From an uncultured Bacteroidales bacterium (lineage in GTDB: Bacteria > Bacteroidota > Bacteroidia > Bacteroidales > P3), in NCBI GenBank assembly GCA_946401725.1, contig CAMIVE010000009.1:1-58008 (forward strand): a DNA stretch of 58,008 bases, read 5' to 3'. Of the stretch, positions 27,496 to 36,419 are shown one piece after another (within the stretch, counting starts at the first letter, position 1; each line of letters opens with the position of its first letter). The position numbers and the translations under genes were made by a program. The notes under the pieces were generated by a model. That model was not told the origin of the DNA. It did not search any database and was given only the letters and a program-made list of their open reading frames with translations.

Positions 27496-28607
27496 CTATG
27501 AAACCATTCGATTATCTTATCGTAGGAGCCGGCCTTTATGGTGCTGTCTTTGCCCATGAGGCTACAGCAAAGGGTAAACGCTGTCTGGTCCTAGAAAAAC
27601 GTGATCATATCGGCGGCAACTGCTATACCAAATCTGTCAACGGTATCAACGTCCATTGGTACGGAGCACATATCTTCCACACCTCCGACCGTCGGGTTTG
27701 GGACTATATGAGCCGTTTCTGCCAGTTCAACCACTATGTCAACAGCCCTATTGCCAACTACCATGGTGAACTGTACAACCTGCCGTTCAATATGAACACT
27801 TTCTGCAAACTGTGGCCCGATGTACACACACCCGACGAAGCCCGACAGCGCATTGCCGAACAGCAGGCCGCTGTTTCCTTCGAAGGGGAACCTCGTAACC
27901 TGTATGAGCAAGGAATGCGGCTGGCTGGACATGACATCTTCACCAAGCTGGTCAAAGGCTATTCCGAAAAGCAATGGGGACTTCCTGCCGAGGAAATCCC
28001 TGCGTTTGTCCTGCGCCGCTTGCCGTTCCGTTTCACCTTCGATAACAACTATTTCAACGACCCTTTCCAAGGAATACCCATGGGAGGCTATACGCCCATT
28101 TTCGAGCGGTTGCTCGAAGGGTCCGAAGTGCGCCTTGGAACCGATTTCCTTGGTGACAGGGAGCATTTCCTTCAACTCGCAGACAGGGTGCTTTATACCG
28201 GTCCGATCGACGCCTTCTTCGATTACCGTCTGGGACGACTCGATTACCGCTCACTCCGTTTCGACCATCAGCTTCTTGAAGGGGTGACGAATTTTCAAGG
28301 CAATGCAGTGTTTAATTACACCGATGCCGAAACTCCCTACACCCGTATCATCGAACATAAACACTTCGAATTCGGACAACAACCTGACACGGTTGTTTCC
28401 TACGAATACCCTATAAAGTGGGAACCGGGGCTGGAACCTTATTATCCTGTTAACAACGAGCAAAACGAACAGCTTGCCGACCGATACCGTACACTTGCCC
28501 AGCAGCAGCCGCAGGTCTCGTTCGGCGGACGACTGGCCGAATATCGTTATTACGACATGGACAAGATTGTCGCACAGGTCCTCAACCATCCTTGGCTGAA
28601 ATCATAA
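27492..28607 (+). CDS. glf: UDP-galactopyranose mutase
   Basis: This flavoenzyme converts UDP-galactopyranose to UDP-galactofuranose, the donor for galactofuranose residues in surface polysaccharides. The 371-residue protein has an FAD motif VGAGLYGAVFAHE, the conserved EKRDHIGGNCYT, and the VHWYGAHIFHTSD and NLPFNMNTF segments of the family. The start ATG 27492 overlaps the stop of the phosphotransferase gene (ATGA); the ATG at 27498 is an equally possible start. It is last in a four-gene run and ends at a hairpin terminator. Confidence 0.93.
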   Translation: MTMKPFDYLIVGAGLYGAVFAHEATAKGKRCLVLEKRDHIGGNCYTKSVNGINVHWYGAHIFHTSDRRVWDYMSRFCQFNHYVNSPIANYHGELYNLPFNMNTFCKLWPDVHTPDEARQRIAEQQAAVSFEGEPRNLYEQGMRLAGHDIFTKLVKGYSEKQWGLPAEEIPAFVLRRLPFRFTFDNNYFNDPFQGIPMGGYTPIFERLLEGSEVRLGTDFLGDREHFLQLADRVLYTGPIDAFFDYRLGRLDYRSLRFDHQLLEGVTNFQGNAVFNYTDAETPYTRIIEHKHFEFGQQPDTVVSYEYPIKWEPGLEPYYPVNNEQNEQLADRYRTLAQQQPQVSFGGRLAEYRYYDMDKIVAQVLNHPWLKS

Positions 28608-28655
28608 ATCAAAAAGGGAATGCTGCAAAATACAAGTTCCTTTATAGAAAACCAT

Positions 28656-28694
28656 AAAAAAAAGAGCTCTGCAAATCATGCAAAGCTCTTTTTT
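28656..28694. terminator. Bidirectional terminator after glf
   Basis: AGAGCT-c-TGC pairs with GCA-a-AGCTCT around an AAATCAT loop, with an A run before it and a T run after it. It lies between the convergent glf and zinc-ribbon genes. Confidence 0.85.
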
Positions 28695-28712
28695 CATATT
28701 AGGACCGATTGG

Positions 28713-29246
28713 TTATTTGCCCAGCAAGCTCATCACTTTGGCGTAGACAAAGTCCCATTTCCAATAGACGGCTGCAGCAGCGGCCAGCAGTAGAATGAGG
28801 ATTACAATCCATATCCATCTATGGCGTTTGCGCGGGGCGTAGGAGGTCTCTACCTCATTAATTGCTTCATTCACATCGCCAACCATCTCGTTGACGGCTT
28901 CCACCGACTGTGACTCGATGGCTGCCATAGCCTCTGCACGTGATGATTCAGCCATTTCCACAACTGGCTCCGCCATGGGTGTCTCCATCGGAGGAATGGT
29001 TTCCATGGGAGGAACCGGCTCTGCCATATCAGCCATCGGTGCAGGAGCTACCGGTTCGGGCTGCTGGGGTTTGGGTTGATAGTTGCCAGAAAGCACATCC
29101 TCCATGGTTTTGTGCGACTCAGGATCGGAAATGGGTTTCGTGATGTAATTCTCTGCCGACAGACTTGTGTCGCTGCCGCAGTAAGGGCATTTGGGCTCGT
29201 TGTCATAGAACGGTCGACCGCATTTGATACATTTGATTAATTTCAT
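28713..29246 (-). CDS. Zinc-ribbon protein with a C-terminal membrane anchor
   Basis: A 177-residue protein of unknown role. The N-terminal zinc ribbon has two pairs of cysteines (Cys6/Cys9 and Cys20/Cys23 in CPYCG). A long linker rich in Pro, Met, Glu and Ala (about residues 50-120) follows. One membrane helix lies near residues 143-163, after the basic patch APRKRHRW, so the ribbon faces the cytosol. The structure suggests a membrane-bound adaptor or sensor rather than an enzyme. It is 66 bp downstream of the S9 peptidase gene on the same strand. Confidence 0.7.
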   Translation of the reverse strand: MKLIKCIKCGRPFYDNEPKCPYCGSDTSLSAENYITKPISDPESHKTMEDVLSGNYQPKPQQPEPVAPAPMADMAEPVPPMETIPPMETPMAEPVVEMAESSRAEAMAAIESQSVEAVNEMVGDVNEAINEVETSYAPRKRHRWIWIVILILLLAAAAAVYWKWDFVYAKVMSLLGK

Positions 29247-29312
29247 AATGGTTGTTTGGTGTTTATGGGTTTAAAGGTTCAATTAATTCGTTAAAATACT
29301 GTTTGACTTCTT

Positions 29313-31418
29313 TTATTTCTTTAGATTCTTGTCAAACCAATCGATGAAATTCCTGTGCCACAACAGGCTGTTCTGCGGTTTCAGCACCCAGTGAGTTTCA
29401 TCGGGGAAATAGAGGTAACGGGCTTCCAGACCACGCAACTTGGCAGCGTTGTAGGCAGCCATACCTTGTGAAGCGACAATGCGGAAGTCAAATTCGCTGT
29501 GCACCACACAGAGAGGTGTGTTCCATTTATCCACAAAGAGGTGGGGCGAGTTGGCAAAGCTTTTCAGCGTTTTCGGGGTCTTTTCCCAGTAGGTGCCGCC
29601 AAGATCCCAGTTGGTGAACCAGTACTCTTCCGTTTCGAGGCACTGCTGGTCGAAGTTGAACATGCCGTTGTGGGCCAGGAAAGCCTTGAAACGGCGTCCG
29701 TCAGCATAACCCTTCACATCGTGGTTATGGCCTGCAAGCCAGTAGATGCTGTAGCCTCCGAAACTGGCACCGCAGGCACCGATGCGTTCCTTGTCAATCT
29801 GTTTCATATTGTCGGCAAACCAGTCGGTGGCGGTCATATAGTCCTGCATGCACAGTCCGCCGTAGTCGCCGCTGATCTCTTCACACCAGGCCGTTCCGAA
29901 TCCAGGGCAGCCTCTGCGGTTGGGGGCGATAATAAAGTAGCCGGCTCCGCTCATTACCTGGAAATTCCAGCGGGTGCTCCAGAATTGGCTTACCATACTT
30001 TGCGGACCACCCTCACAGAAGAGCAGGGCAGGGTAGACCTTCGTGCTGTCGTAGTTGTAAGGATATATCAGCCAAGTGAGCATCTCTTTTCCGTCCGCTG
30101 TCTTAATCCAATGTTCTTCCACCTTGCCCATCTTCACCTGATCCAGGATGTCGTTGTTGAAGGTGGTTAACTGTTTGCCTTCTTTTTTGTCCTCCTTCAG
30201 GTTGTAAGTGAAGATCGTTGCAGGGTATGAGATGGACACCTGCGTCGCATAGATCTTGTCACCCTTCAATTCGAAACCATTGATGTCATGGTAGCCATGG
30301 CTCACCTGGCGGATGCTTTTGTCAGCCACGTTGAAGGCGAAAATCTCGTTCATGCCGCGATACATCACCACGGCAAGCATCTCTTTGCCATCCTCCGTCC
30401 AGCTGATACCACTTACACCGTAATCGAAGTCGGCGGTGTAGTCGGTCTTTTCGCCGCTCTTCACGTCATATACCATCAGGCGCAGCTTGTCGCTCTCATA
30501 GCCGTCGTGCTCCATGCTTTCCCAGGCAATTTTGCTGCCGTCGGGGCTGAACACCGGGTTCTGGTCGTAGCCCATGATGCCTTCCGACAGATTCTTCGTT
30601 GTCCCGTCGGAAATCGTGTACAGGTAGATGTCGCTATTGGTTGAAAGAGAATAGTCCTTGCCCGTCTTTTTACGGCAGGTGTAGACTATCTGTTTCCCGT
30701 CAGGCGAGAAGTTGAACTGCTCCACACCACCCCACGGACGCATTGGACATTCAAAAGTACTGTCCACCACGGCTTTTGCATGCTCGATGTCTACCGTTCC
30801 GTCCAGCTTTGTGACGAAAATCTGCGGGTATTCATCCACCCAATTGTCCCAATGGCGGTACATCAGATCTTCGTTGATGCGGCCCGTTGTCTTGTCCAGG
30901 CCCTCATAGAGGGGATCTACGCTAGGAGTGCGTTTCACAGGCAGGTCGGTGATGTAGACCACCTGCTTGCCATCAGCCGAAAGTTTGAATCCTTCGATAC
31001 CGGTTTCAAATGTGCCCAGCAGCTTCTCTTTCTTGCTTTTTACGTTGATGCTACGCATTTCATTACCTCTGCAGAAAAGCAGTGTCTCATCATCCAGCCA
31101 GACGGGGTTGAACTCGCCTTTCGCTGTCGTTGTCAGTCGCACGGCGTCGCCGCCAGCAGTCGGCATCACATACAGTTCCGCATTGCCTTTATTCTCCTCC
31201 ATGTCATAGTAGGTGAGGGTATAGGCCAGCTGTTTACCATCGGGTGAAACGGCGCTCTCGCCCATCTTGCCCAGAGCCCACATCACTTCAGGAGTGAACT
31301 GGCCGTTTTTCACTTCGATTTGGGGTTTTTCGACGACTTTGCCGTCACCCTCCGATGACTGCTTCGAACAAGCACATATCAGCGCCAACGAAGCCATTGC
31401 TATACATATTTTTTTCAT
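29313..31418 (-). CDS. S9 family (prolyl oligopeptidase / DPP-like) peptidase, lipoprotein
   Basis: A 701-residue serine peptidase with a lipoprotein signal (ICAC, Cys17), so it should sit in the periplasm or at the outer membrane. The N-terminal two thirds form a WD40-like beta-propeller (repeats with SPDGKQ at several places). The C-terminal alpha/beta-hydrolase domain carries GASFGGYS with Ser552, FDFRI for the catalytic Asp region and DETHW for His. It trims short peptides imported from the gut or medium; the exact cleavage rule cannot be read. It diverges from an M13 peptidase gene at 31667. Confidence 0.9.
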   Translation of the reverse strand: MKKICIAMASLALICACSKQSSEGDGKVVEKPQIEVKNGQFTPEVMWALGKMGESAVSPDGKQLAYTLTYYDMEENKGNAELYVMPTAGGDAVRLTTTAKGEFNPVWLDDETLLFCRGNEMRSINVKSKKEKLLGTFETGIEGFKLSADGKQVVYITDLPVKRTPSVDPLYEGLDKTTGRINEDLMYRHWDNWVDEYPQIFVTKLDGTVDIEHAKAVVDSTFECPMRPWGGVEQFNFSPDGKQIVYTCRKKTGKDYSLSTNSDIYLYTISDGTTKNLSEGIMGYDQNPVFSPDGSKIAWESMEHDGYESDKLRLMVYDVKSGEKTDYTADFDYGVSGISWTEDGKEMLAVVMYRGMNEIFAFNVADKSIRQVSHGYHDINGFELKGDKIYATQVSISYPATIFTYNLKEDKKEGKQLTTFNNDILDQVKMGKVEEHWIKTADGKEMLTWLIYPYNYDSTKVYPALLFCEGGPQSMVSQFWSTRWNFQVMSGAGYFIIAPNRRGCPGFGTAWCEEISGDYGGLCMQDYMTATDWFADNMKQIDKERIGACGASFGGYSIYWLAGHNHDVKGYADGRRFKAFLAHNGMFNFDQQCLETEEYWFTNWDLGGTYWEKTPKTLKSFANSPHLFVDKWNTPLCVVHSEFDFRIVASQGMAAYNAAKLRGLEARYLYFPDETHWVLKPQNSLLWHRNFIDWFDKNLKK

Positions 31419-31466
31419 GAAATGAATTGTTTTTTTTAATTTTGCAAAATTACATTTTTTTTTGAA

Positions 31467-31486
31467 ACAAAAATATATATTTTTGT
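31467..31486. repeat. Perfect 20-bp palindrome between two peptidase genes
   Basis: ACAAAAATATATATTTTTGT reads the same on both strands. It sits 49 bp from the S9 peptidase start and 180 bp before the M13 peptidase, and contains a TATTTTTG box in each direction. It could be an operator for both genes, or chance in AT-rich DNA. Confidence 0.45.
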
Positions 31487-31567
31487 AATTGATTCTATTT
31501 CAAAAATAAATATAAAATCTTGATTCAAATAATGCTTATAGAGAAGTGCTGTTTCAAAAAAAAAACG

Positions 31568-31575
31568 TAAATTTG
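31568..31575 (+). promoter_or_regulatory. Candidate -7 box of the M13 peptidase gene (TAAATTTG)
   Basis: TAAATTTG matches TAnnTTTG, 91 bp before the start codon. No TTTG box is seen at the expected spacing upstream, so the call is tentative. Confidence 0.35.
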
Positions 31576-31666
31576 CATGTGTTTTTTTGATTCCTGTTAG
31601 ATGATCAGGATTCAATATGTTTCACTGTTGTAAATAATTAAATAAATAATATAGAATCATATTACC

Positions 31667-33709
31667 ATGAAAAAAACATTCTTATTGCTTATGACAGCAA
31701 CAATGATGACTACAGCCGTCAATGCACAGAAAGTTACTTCTGGCATCAAGATGTCCAATCTGGACAAGACGGCTAACCCGACTGAAGACTTTTACCAGTA
31801 CGCTTGCGGCGGTTGGATGAAAGCCAACCCGCTTGACGCCGAACACAGCCGTTACGGCTCATTTGACAAACTGGCTGACGACAACCAGAAACACCTCAAG
31901 GAGATTATCCTCGAGACGGCAAAAGCAAAGAATGAGCCCGGCAGTGTGGCTGACAAGATTGCCATGCTTTACAACATTGGCATGGACTCTGTACGCCTTC
32001 AGCAACAGGGTGCCGAACCCATCAGACCTTATCTGCGAAACATCTTAGTGCTGCACACTCGTGACGAAGTACTTCATCACCTTAGCCAGCTGCACAAAAT
32101 CGGCATCTACCCATTCTTTGGTCTCTTTGGTGAGGCTGATTATGAGAATGCTAAAATGAACCTCGCCTGGCTGTATCAGACCGGTATCGGTATGGGCGAC
32201 CGTGACTATTACCTGAAGGACGATGCACACAACAGAGAAATCCGCGAGGCTTATCTGAAACTCATGGCCAAAGAATTTGCGCTCTCTGGATACGATCAGA
32301 TGTGCGGTATCTCCGCTCAAGATCTTGCCGAGATGGTTATGGCTCTCGAAACCCGCCTGGCTAAAGCACAATATGATAATCTGACCAATCGCGACCCTTT
32401 CAAGACTTTCAACAAGATGACTGTTACCGAAGCCGATGCAAAAGTCCCTGCTTTGAAGTTGCCGCAATACTTCTCTTGGATGGGTCTACCTTCGCTCAGC
32501 GCCCTCAATATGGCACAACCGGAGTATTTCGAAGAGGTTAACACCATCATGGCCTCCGAATATCTGCAGACAATCAAAGCTTATTACGCATGGAATGTCA
32601 TCAATGCCGCCGCCGGTTACTTGAGCGATGATTTCGTGATGGCAAATTTTGAATTCTACGGACGTACGATGAGTGGCACGGAGCAGATTCGTCCCCGTTG
32701 GAAACGCTGCGTTTCCACTGTCAACGGAGCCCTCGGGGAAGCTCTTGGCCAGCTCTATGTGAAGAAATATTTCCCTCCCGAGGCCAAGAAACGTATGGTC
32801 ACTTTGGTGGAGAACCTGCAAGTTGCTTTCGGTCAGCGTATCAAGGAGGCCGACTGGATGGACAACACCACCAAGGCTCGCGCTCAAGAGAAGCTTGACG
32901 CCATCCTGGTCAAGATAGGCTATCCCGACAAGTGGCGTGACTACAGTGGCCTGGAAATCAAGAATGACAGCTACTTCGCCAATATCATCCGCAGCAATAT
33001 CTTCGATGTGAAATACATGCTTGGAAAAATCGATAAACCTGTTGACCGTAATGAATGGCAGATGACTCCTCAGACAGTCAATGCCTACTATAACCCCACT
33101 ACGAATGAGATTTGTTTTCCTGCCGCCATCCTCCAGCCTCCCTTTTTCGATATGAAAGCTGACGATGCCGCCAACTACGGTGCTATTGGCGTTGTTATCG
33201 GACACGAAATTACTCACGGATTCGATGACCAAGGACGTAATTATGACAAGGATGGCAACCTTGCCGACTGGTGGAGTCCTGCCGATGCCGAGAATTTCAA
33301 ACGCAATTCTCAGGTAATCGTCAACGCCTTCAACGCGGTCAAGGTGCTTGACGACCCGGAAACCTATGCCAATGGAGAACTGACACTCGGAGAGAACATC
33401 GCCGATAATGGAGGTCTGCATATCAGCTATCTGGCCATGCAAAACGCCATCGCCAAGAAGCAAGTGAAGAACAAAGCCATGGACGGTTTCACTCCCGCTC
33501 AGCGTTTCTTCCTGGCCTATGCCGCCGTCTGGGCTTCGAATATTCGTCCGCAAGCCATCCTCCAGCTCACCACCATGGATGTCCATGCGCTGGCCCGTAA
33601 CCGCGTCAACGTTACTCTGCCGCATATCACCGAATTCCACGAGGCTTTTGAAATTAAGCCAGGCAACAAGATGTGGCTTGCACCTGAAAAACGCGCCAAA
33701 CTTTGGTAA
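31667..33709 (+). CDS. M13 family zinc metallopeptidase (neprilysin/PepO-like)
   Basis: A 680-residue secreted endopeptidase with a signal peptide (about residues 1-20, ending AVNAQ). The zinc motif is HEITH (His513, Glu514, His517), and the third ligand is Glu576 in GENIADNGG. The N-terminal region is helical, as usual for the family, and the protein is full length. It probably degrades small peptides in the periplasm or outside the cell. The next gene (YbjQ fusion) begins 12 bp downstream and is likely co-transcribed. A palindrome between this gene and the divergent S9 peptidase suggests joint control. Confidence 0.93.
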   Translation: MKKTFLLLMTATMMTTAVNAQKVTSGIKMSNLDKTANPTEDFYQYACGGWMKANPLDAEHSRYGSFDKLADDNQKHLKEIILETAKAKNEPGSVADKIAMLYNIGMDSVRLQQQGAEPIRPYLRNILVLHTRDEVLHHLSQLHKIGIYPFFGLFGEADYENAKMNLAWLYQTGIGMGDRDYYLKDDAHNREIREAYLKLMAKEFALSGYDQMCGISAQDLAEMVMALETRLAKAQYDNLTNRDPFKTFNKMTVTEADAKVPALKLPQYFSWMGLPSLSALNMAQPEYFEEVNTIMASEYLQTIKAYYAWNVINAAAGYLSDDFVMANFEFYGRTMSGTEQIRPRWKRCVSTVNGALGEALGQLYVKKYFPPEAKKRMVTLVENLQVAFGQRIKEADWMDNTTKARAQEKLDAILVKIGYPDKWRDYSGLEIKNDSYFANIIRSNIFDVKYMLGKIDKPVDRNEWQMTPQTVNAYYNPTTNEICFPAAILQPPFFDMKADDAANYGAIGVVIGHEITHGFDDQGRNYDKDGNLADWWSPADAENFKRNSQVIVNAFNAVKVLDDPETYANGELTLGENIADNGGLHISYLAMQNAIAKKQVKNKAMDGFTPAQRFFLAYAAVWASNIRPQAILQLTTMDVHALARNRVNVTLPHITEFHEAFEIKPGNKMWLAPEKRAKLW

Positions 33710-33721
33710 GACTCTATTGAC

Positions 33722-34777
33722 ATGGATATCATCATCACCACCACCGATTCCATTGAAGGGACGACAATCACCCGTTATATAGATGTGTTGCGTAGCAGCA
33801 TGGTCGTGGGAACTGATTTGTCGCTTGCTGATTTGTTCTCCGGTACCAGCCAGAAATATCGCTCCCAGCTCAACACCATCTACGATCGCGCCATGGTCGA
33901 TTTGAAACTTAAATGCGCTGCAGTCGGTGCCGATGCTATCGTTGGCTTGCATACCGATTTTGAAGAAATCTTTGGCAAAGGAAAGACCAAATTTGTTGTT
34001 TCTCTTATCGGAACGGCGGTAAAATTGGACAAATCCAAGTCGTTTTTTTTGGAAGGGGAGGAAACTGCAGTTGCTGCCGATGTCTTGCGTCGTCAGCAAC
34101 TGTTGCTCTCTCTTCGCAGAAAAATGAGCGACGACAATTACGCACTAAACGAATCCGACTGGGAAAATATTCTCCGTTATTCTCTCGTGGATTTGGCTCC
34201 GCTCATTTATCACCGTTATCTGCTTTTAACGAAAGCGACGGTGAGCGATATTCCTCTCTCGGAGAAGAAACTGCTCTTGGATAACTTTATTCCGTTTCTC
34301 AAGAGCATGAATTATGAGGATGCCGCCAATGTGGTTTATGACGATGTCCATACAGATCCTTATTGCACTGCCGATGTGGTGGAGAAATGTCATCTCTTTC
34401 ACCCGGAAAAAATTGTCAGACTGTTAAATCATGACAACAAACACCTGATTATCTCGCTGCTTGTAGCCGACAAAGCATCCTATTCAATTCATGACTTGGA
34501 ATTGATGAAGAAAATTGCTGATTTTATTGACAATTTGCCAGATACGGGTCATTACGAAGAAGGAAAGGGTAATCTTTTTGGCAAGTCGGGTACATTGCTT
34601 GTCTGTGAACGAGGGCACACGACCGCTGTAGAATTGGGCGGCCATTGTACCGAGATGTTGGAACACGGATTGGGAATATGCAATCTGAACGTCAAAGGGT
34701 TGACTGAAGCCGAAATAGATATCATTTCTCAATTTAAACAAAAAATTGAAATACTTGATTCGTTGCTGAAACGTTGA
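33722..34777 (+). CDS. YbjQ-domain protein with an unknown C-terminal domain
   Basis: A 351-residue cytosolic protein. Residues about 1-105 match the YbjQ/DUF74 domain (ITTTDSIEGTTITRYIDVLRSS and the glycine-rich loop around VGADAIVG). This domain is normally a stand-alone protein of about 100 residues forming pentamers. Residues about 130-351 are a second region without recognised family. It ends in a His/Cys-bearing stretch (CERGHTTAVELGGHC) and a helical tail. The gene follows the M13 peptidase by 12 bp. The role is unknown. Confidence 0.65.
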   Translation: MDIIITTTDSIEGTTITRYIDVLRSSMVVGTDLSLADLFSGTSQKYRSQLNTIYDRAMVDLKLKCAAVGADAIVGLHTDFEEIFGKGKTKFVVSLIGTAVKLDKSKSFFLEGEETAVAADVLRRQQLLLSLRRKMSDDNYALNESDWENILRYSLVDLAPLIYHRYLLLTKATVSDIPLSEKKLLLDNFIPFLKSMNYEDAANVVYDDVHTDPYCTADVVEKCHLFHPEKIVRLLNHDNKHLIISLLVADKASYSIHDLELMKKIADFIDNLPDTGHYEEGKGNLFGKSGTLLVCERGHTTAVELGGHCTEMLEHGLGICNLNVKGLTEAEIDIISQFKQKIEILDSLLKR

Positions 34778-34832
34778 CAATTCTGTGTTGATAAAATAAT
34801 GTTCTAGGCTCATTATCCACTGGCATTTTTTG

Positions 34833-34840
34833 TAATTTTG
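34833..34840 (+). promoter_or_regulatory. -7 box (TAATTTTG) of the 34873 gene
   Basis: TAATTTTG matches TAnnTTTG and would start transcription about 7 bp downstream, giving a short leader. A TTTG box is not obvious upstream. Confidence 0.45.
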
Positions 34841-34872
34841 CATCTGTTTATTGAAATAAAATGTGTTGTTTT

Positions 34873-36339
34873 ATGAAGCGATTTTTGATTTTAACTGTTG
34901 CTTTAATTATATGTTCTAATTTCTCTGTAGCACAGAAAAATATATCAATAAAAGGAACTGCAGAAAATGGGGTTGGACGAAAGGTAGAACTCTATAAAAT
35001 CTCAGACTATATTTCCCAAAAGGAAGTGTTGCTGGATACGTTCCGGATTTCGGATGACAAAAAATTCGACTTGCGCTGCTGGGCCAATTACCCCATGATG
35101 GTTACGGTGCAGATTGAGAATTATTCCCAGTCGTTCTATGTCGAGCCGGGTAGGGATTACGTGGTTATTATTCCATCCTTCGATTGGACGCTTGACGAAA
35201 AACGCAATGTATTTCTTGACCCTGAGCCCCTTCCACTACTTTTTCAGAACATCCCTTCCAACGACATAAACCTACTTATCGACAGTATTGACAGGGTAAT
35301 TGCCCGTTTCGTTGACGACAATTCTTTTTATTTCGATCAAAAATTCCATCCTACTGCTTATTTCTTTGACAGCCTCGTCACAACAGTCAACCGCCGTTGC
35401 AACGACACAAGCAATGAATTTGTCAATCGCTACAAAATCTATCGTCTGGCGGAATTGAAGTATGCAATGAAATTCGATTCTCGCCGCAACCTGATTGAAA
35501 AATTTATCAAAAACCAACCCATTCTCTATTATGACGAGAACTACATGTCGCTTTTCTCCACACTCTACGCCAATAGCATCTCTAAAGGGACGAAAGACAT
35601 TCCGGTCTACCGACTTGCACACTGGGTTTACAACTTAGACTTGGACACCTACCTTGACTCCATCGGCATGGATCCGCTGTTGCGCAATGAGCAGATACGT
35701 GAACTGGCCGCTCTGCAGGCGTTGCAGGAATCATATTACAATTTCCGCTACTATGATGCGGAGATGGTGATCAAAATGATTGAAAAGCTGGCTTCGCGAA
35801 CCAAATTTTCAGACCATAAAGTGATTGCCGCCCATATCCTGGAAGGATTCAACCATCGGGACGAGCAGGAAAACCAGGAAGTGACCGATTTCGTTCTTCC
35901 CAATGTGGACAAAAGTCCCGTCTCTCTCAGTAGTTTTAAAGGCAACTGGGTGTATATATCTTTTGTTCGGGTCAGCGATCCCGCCTCACTCTCCGAAATA
36001 GAAACGATAGCCTATTTTCACGATTCCATTTGTGCACACTTTAACAATGTAAAGTTCGTTACCATTGACTGCGATCGCGAATTCCAGAAAATGTACCATT
36101 TCCTTAAGAATTCCAAACACGGAGATAAATACAACTGGACATGGCTTCATTTTGACGGCAACTACGATATGCTCCGACATTTTCAGATTTACAGCTACCC
36201 ATGGTTCGTACTGCTCGATCCGGAAGGGCGTATAGTTTACGATGTCACTCCAGCTCCCAGCACAGGATTTCTGTTGAATGCCCCCTGGCGTATTGTTCAG
36301 CAGCCGGAATATGTTCCACGTAATAAATTCAGCCGATAA
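34873..36339 (+). CDS. Exported thioredoxin-fold protein without redox cysteines
   Basis: A 488-residue protein. I chose the ATG at 34873 (MKRFLILTVALIICSNFSVAQ), which gives a clean signal peptide; an ATG 12 bp upstream at 34861 is equally possible. An N-terminal beta-sandwich domain like DUF4369 is followed by a long helical region. A C-terminal thioredoxin-like fold (about residues 340-470) follows, with the strand WVYISFVRV and the loop YSYPWFVLLDPEG. The CxxC site is replaced by VSDPAS, so no redox function is expected. It is related to the TlpA-like gene at 8907 but with the active site lost. A binding role is inferred. Confidence 0.7.
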   Translation: MKRFLILTVALIICSNFSVAQKNISIKGTAENGVGRKVELYKISDYISQKEVLLDTFRISDDKKFDLRCWANYPMMVTVQIENYSQSFYVEPGRDYVVIIPSFDWTLDEKRNVFLDPEPLPLLFQNIPSNDINLLIDSIDRVIARFVDDNSFYFDQKFHPTAYFFDSLVTTVNRRCNDTSNEFVNRYKIYRLAELKYAMKFDSRRNLIEKFIKNQPILYYDENYMSLFSTLYANSISKGTKDIPVYRLAHWVYNLDLDTYLDSIGMDPLLRNEQIRELAALQALQESYYNFRYYDAEMVIKMIEKLASRTKFSDHKVIAAHILEGFNHRDEQENQEVTDFVLPNVDKSPVSLSSFKGNWVYISFVRVSDPASLSEIETIAYFHDSICAHFNNVKFVTIDCDREFQKMYHFLKNSKHGDKYNWTWLHFDGNYDMLRHFQIYSYPWFVLLDPEGRIVYDVTPAPSTGFLLNAPWRIVQQPEYVPRNKFSR

Positions 36340-36419
36340 GCCATTTCTTTAGGAACGGCACTTATTTGAGACTAATTTAATCTTTATAAATCTATTAACG
36401 CTTTAACTATTTCTTTTGT

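Noticed and set aside
32486..34099. 537-codon minus-strand frame
   Set aside because: It spans the M13 and YbjQ genes in antisense and has no domain pattern.
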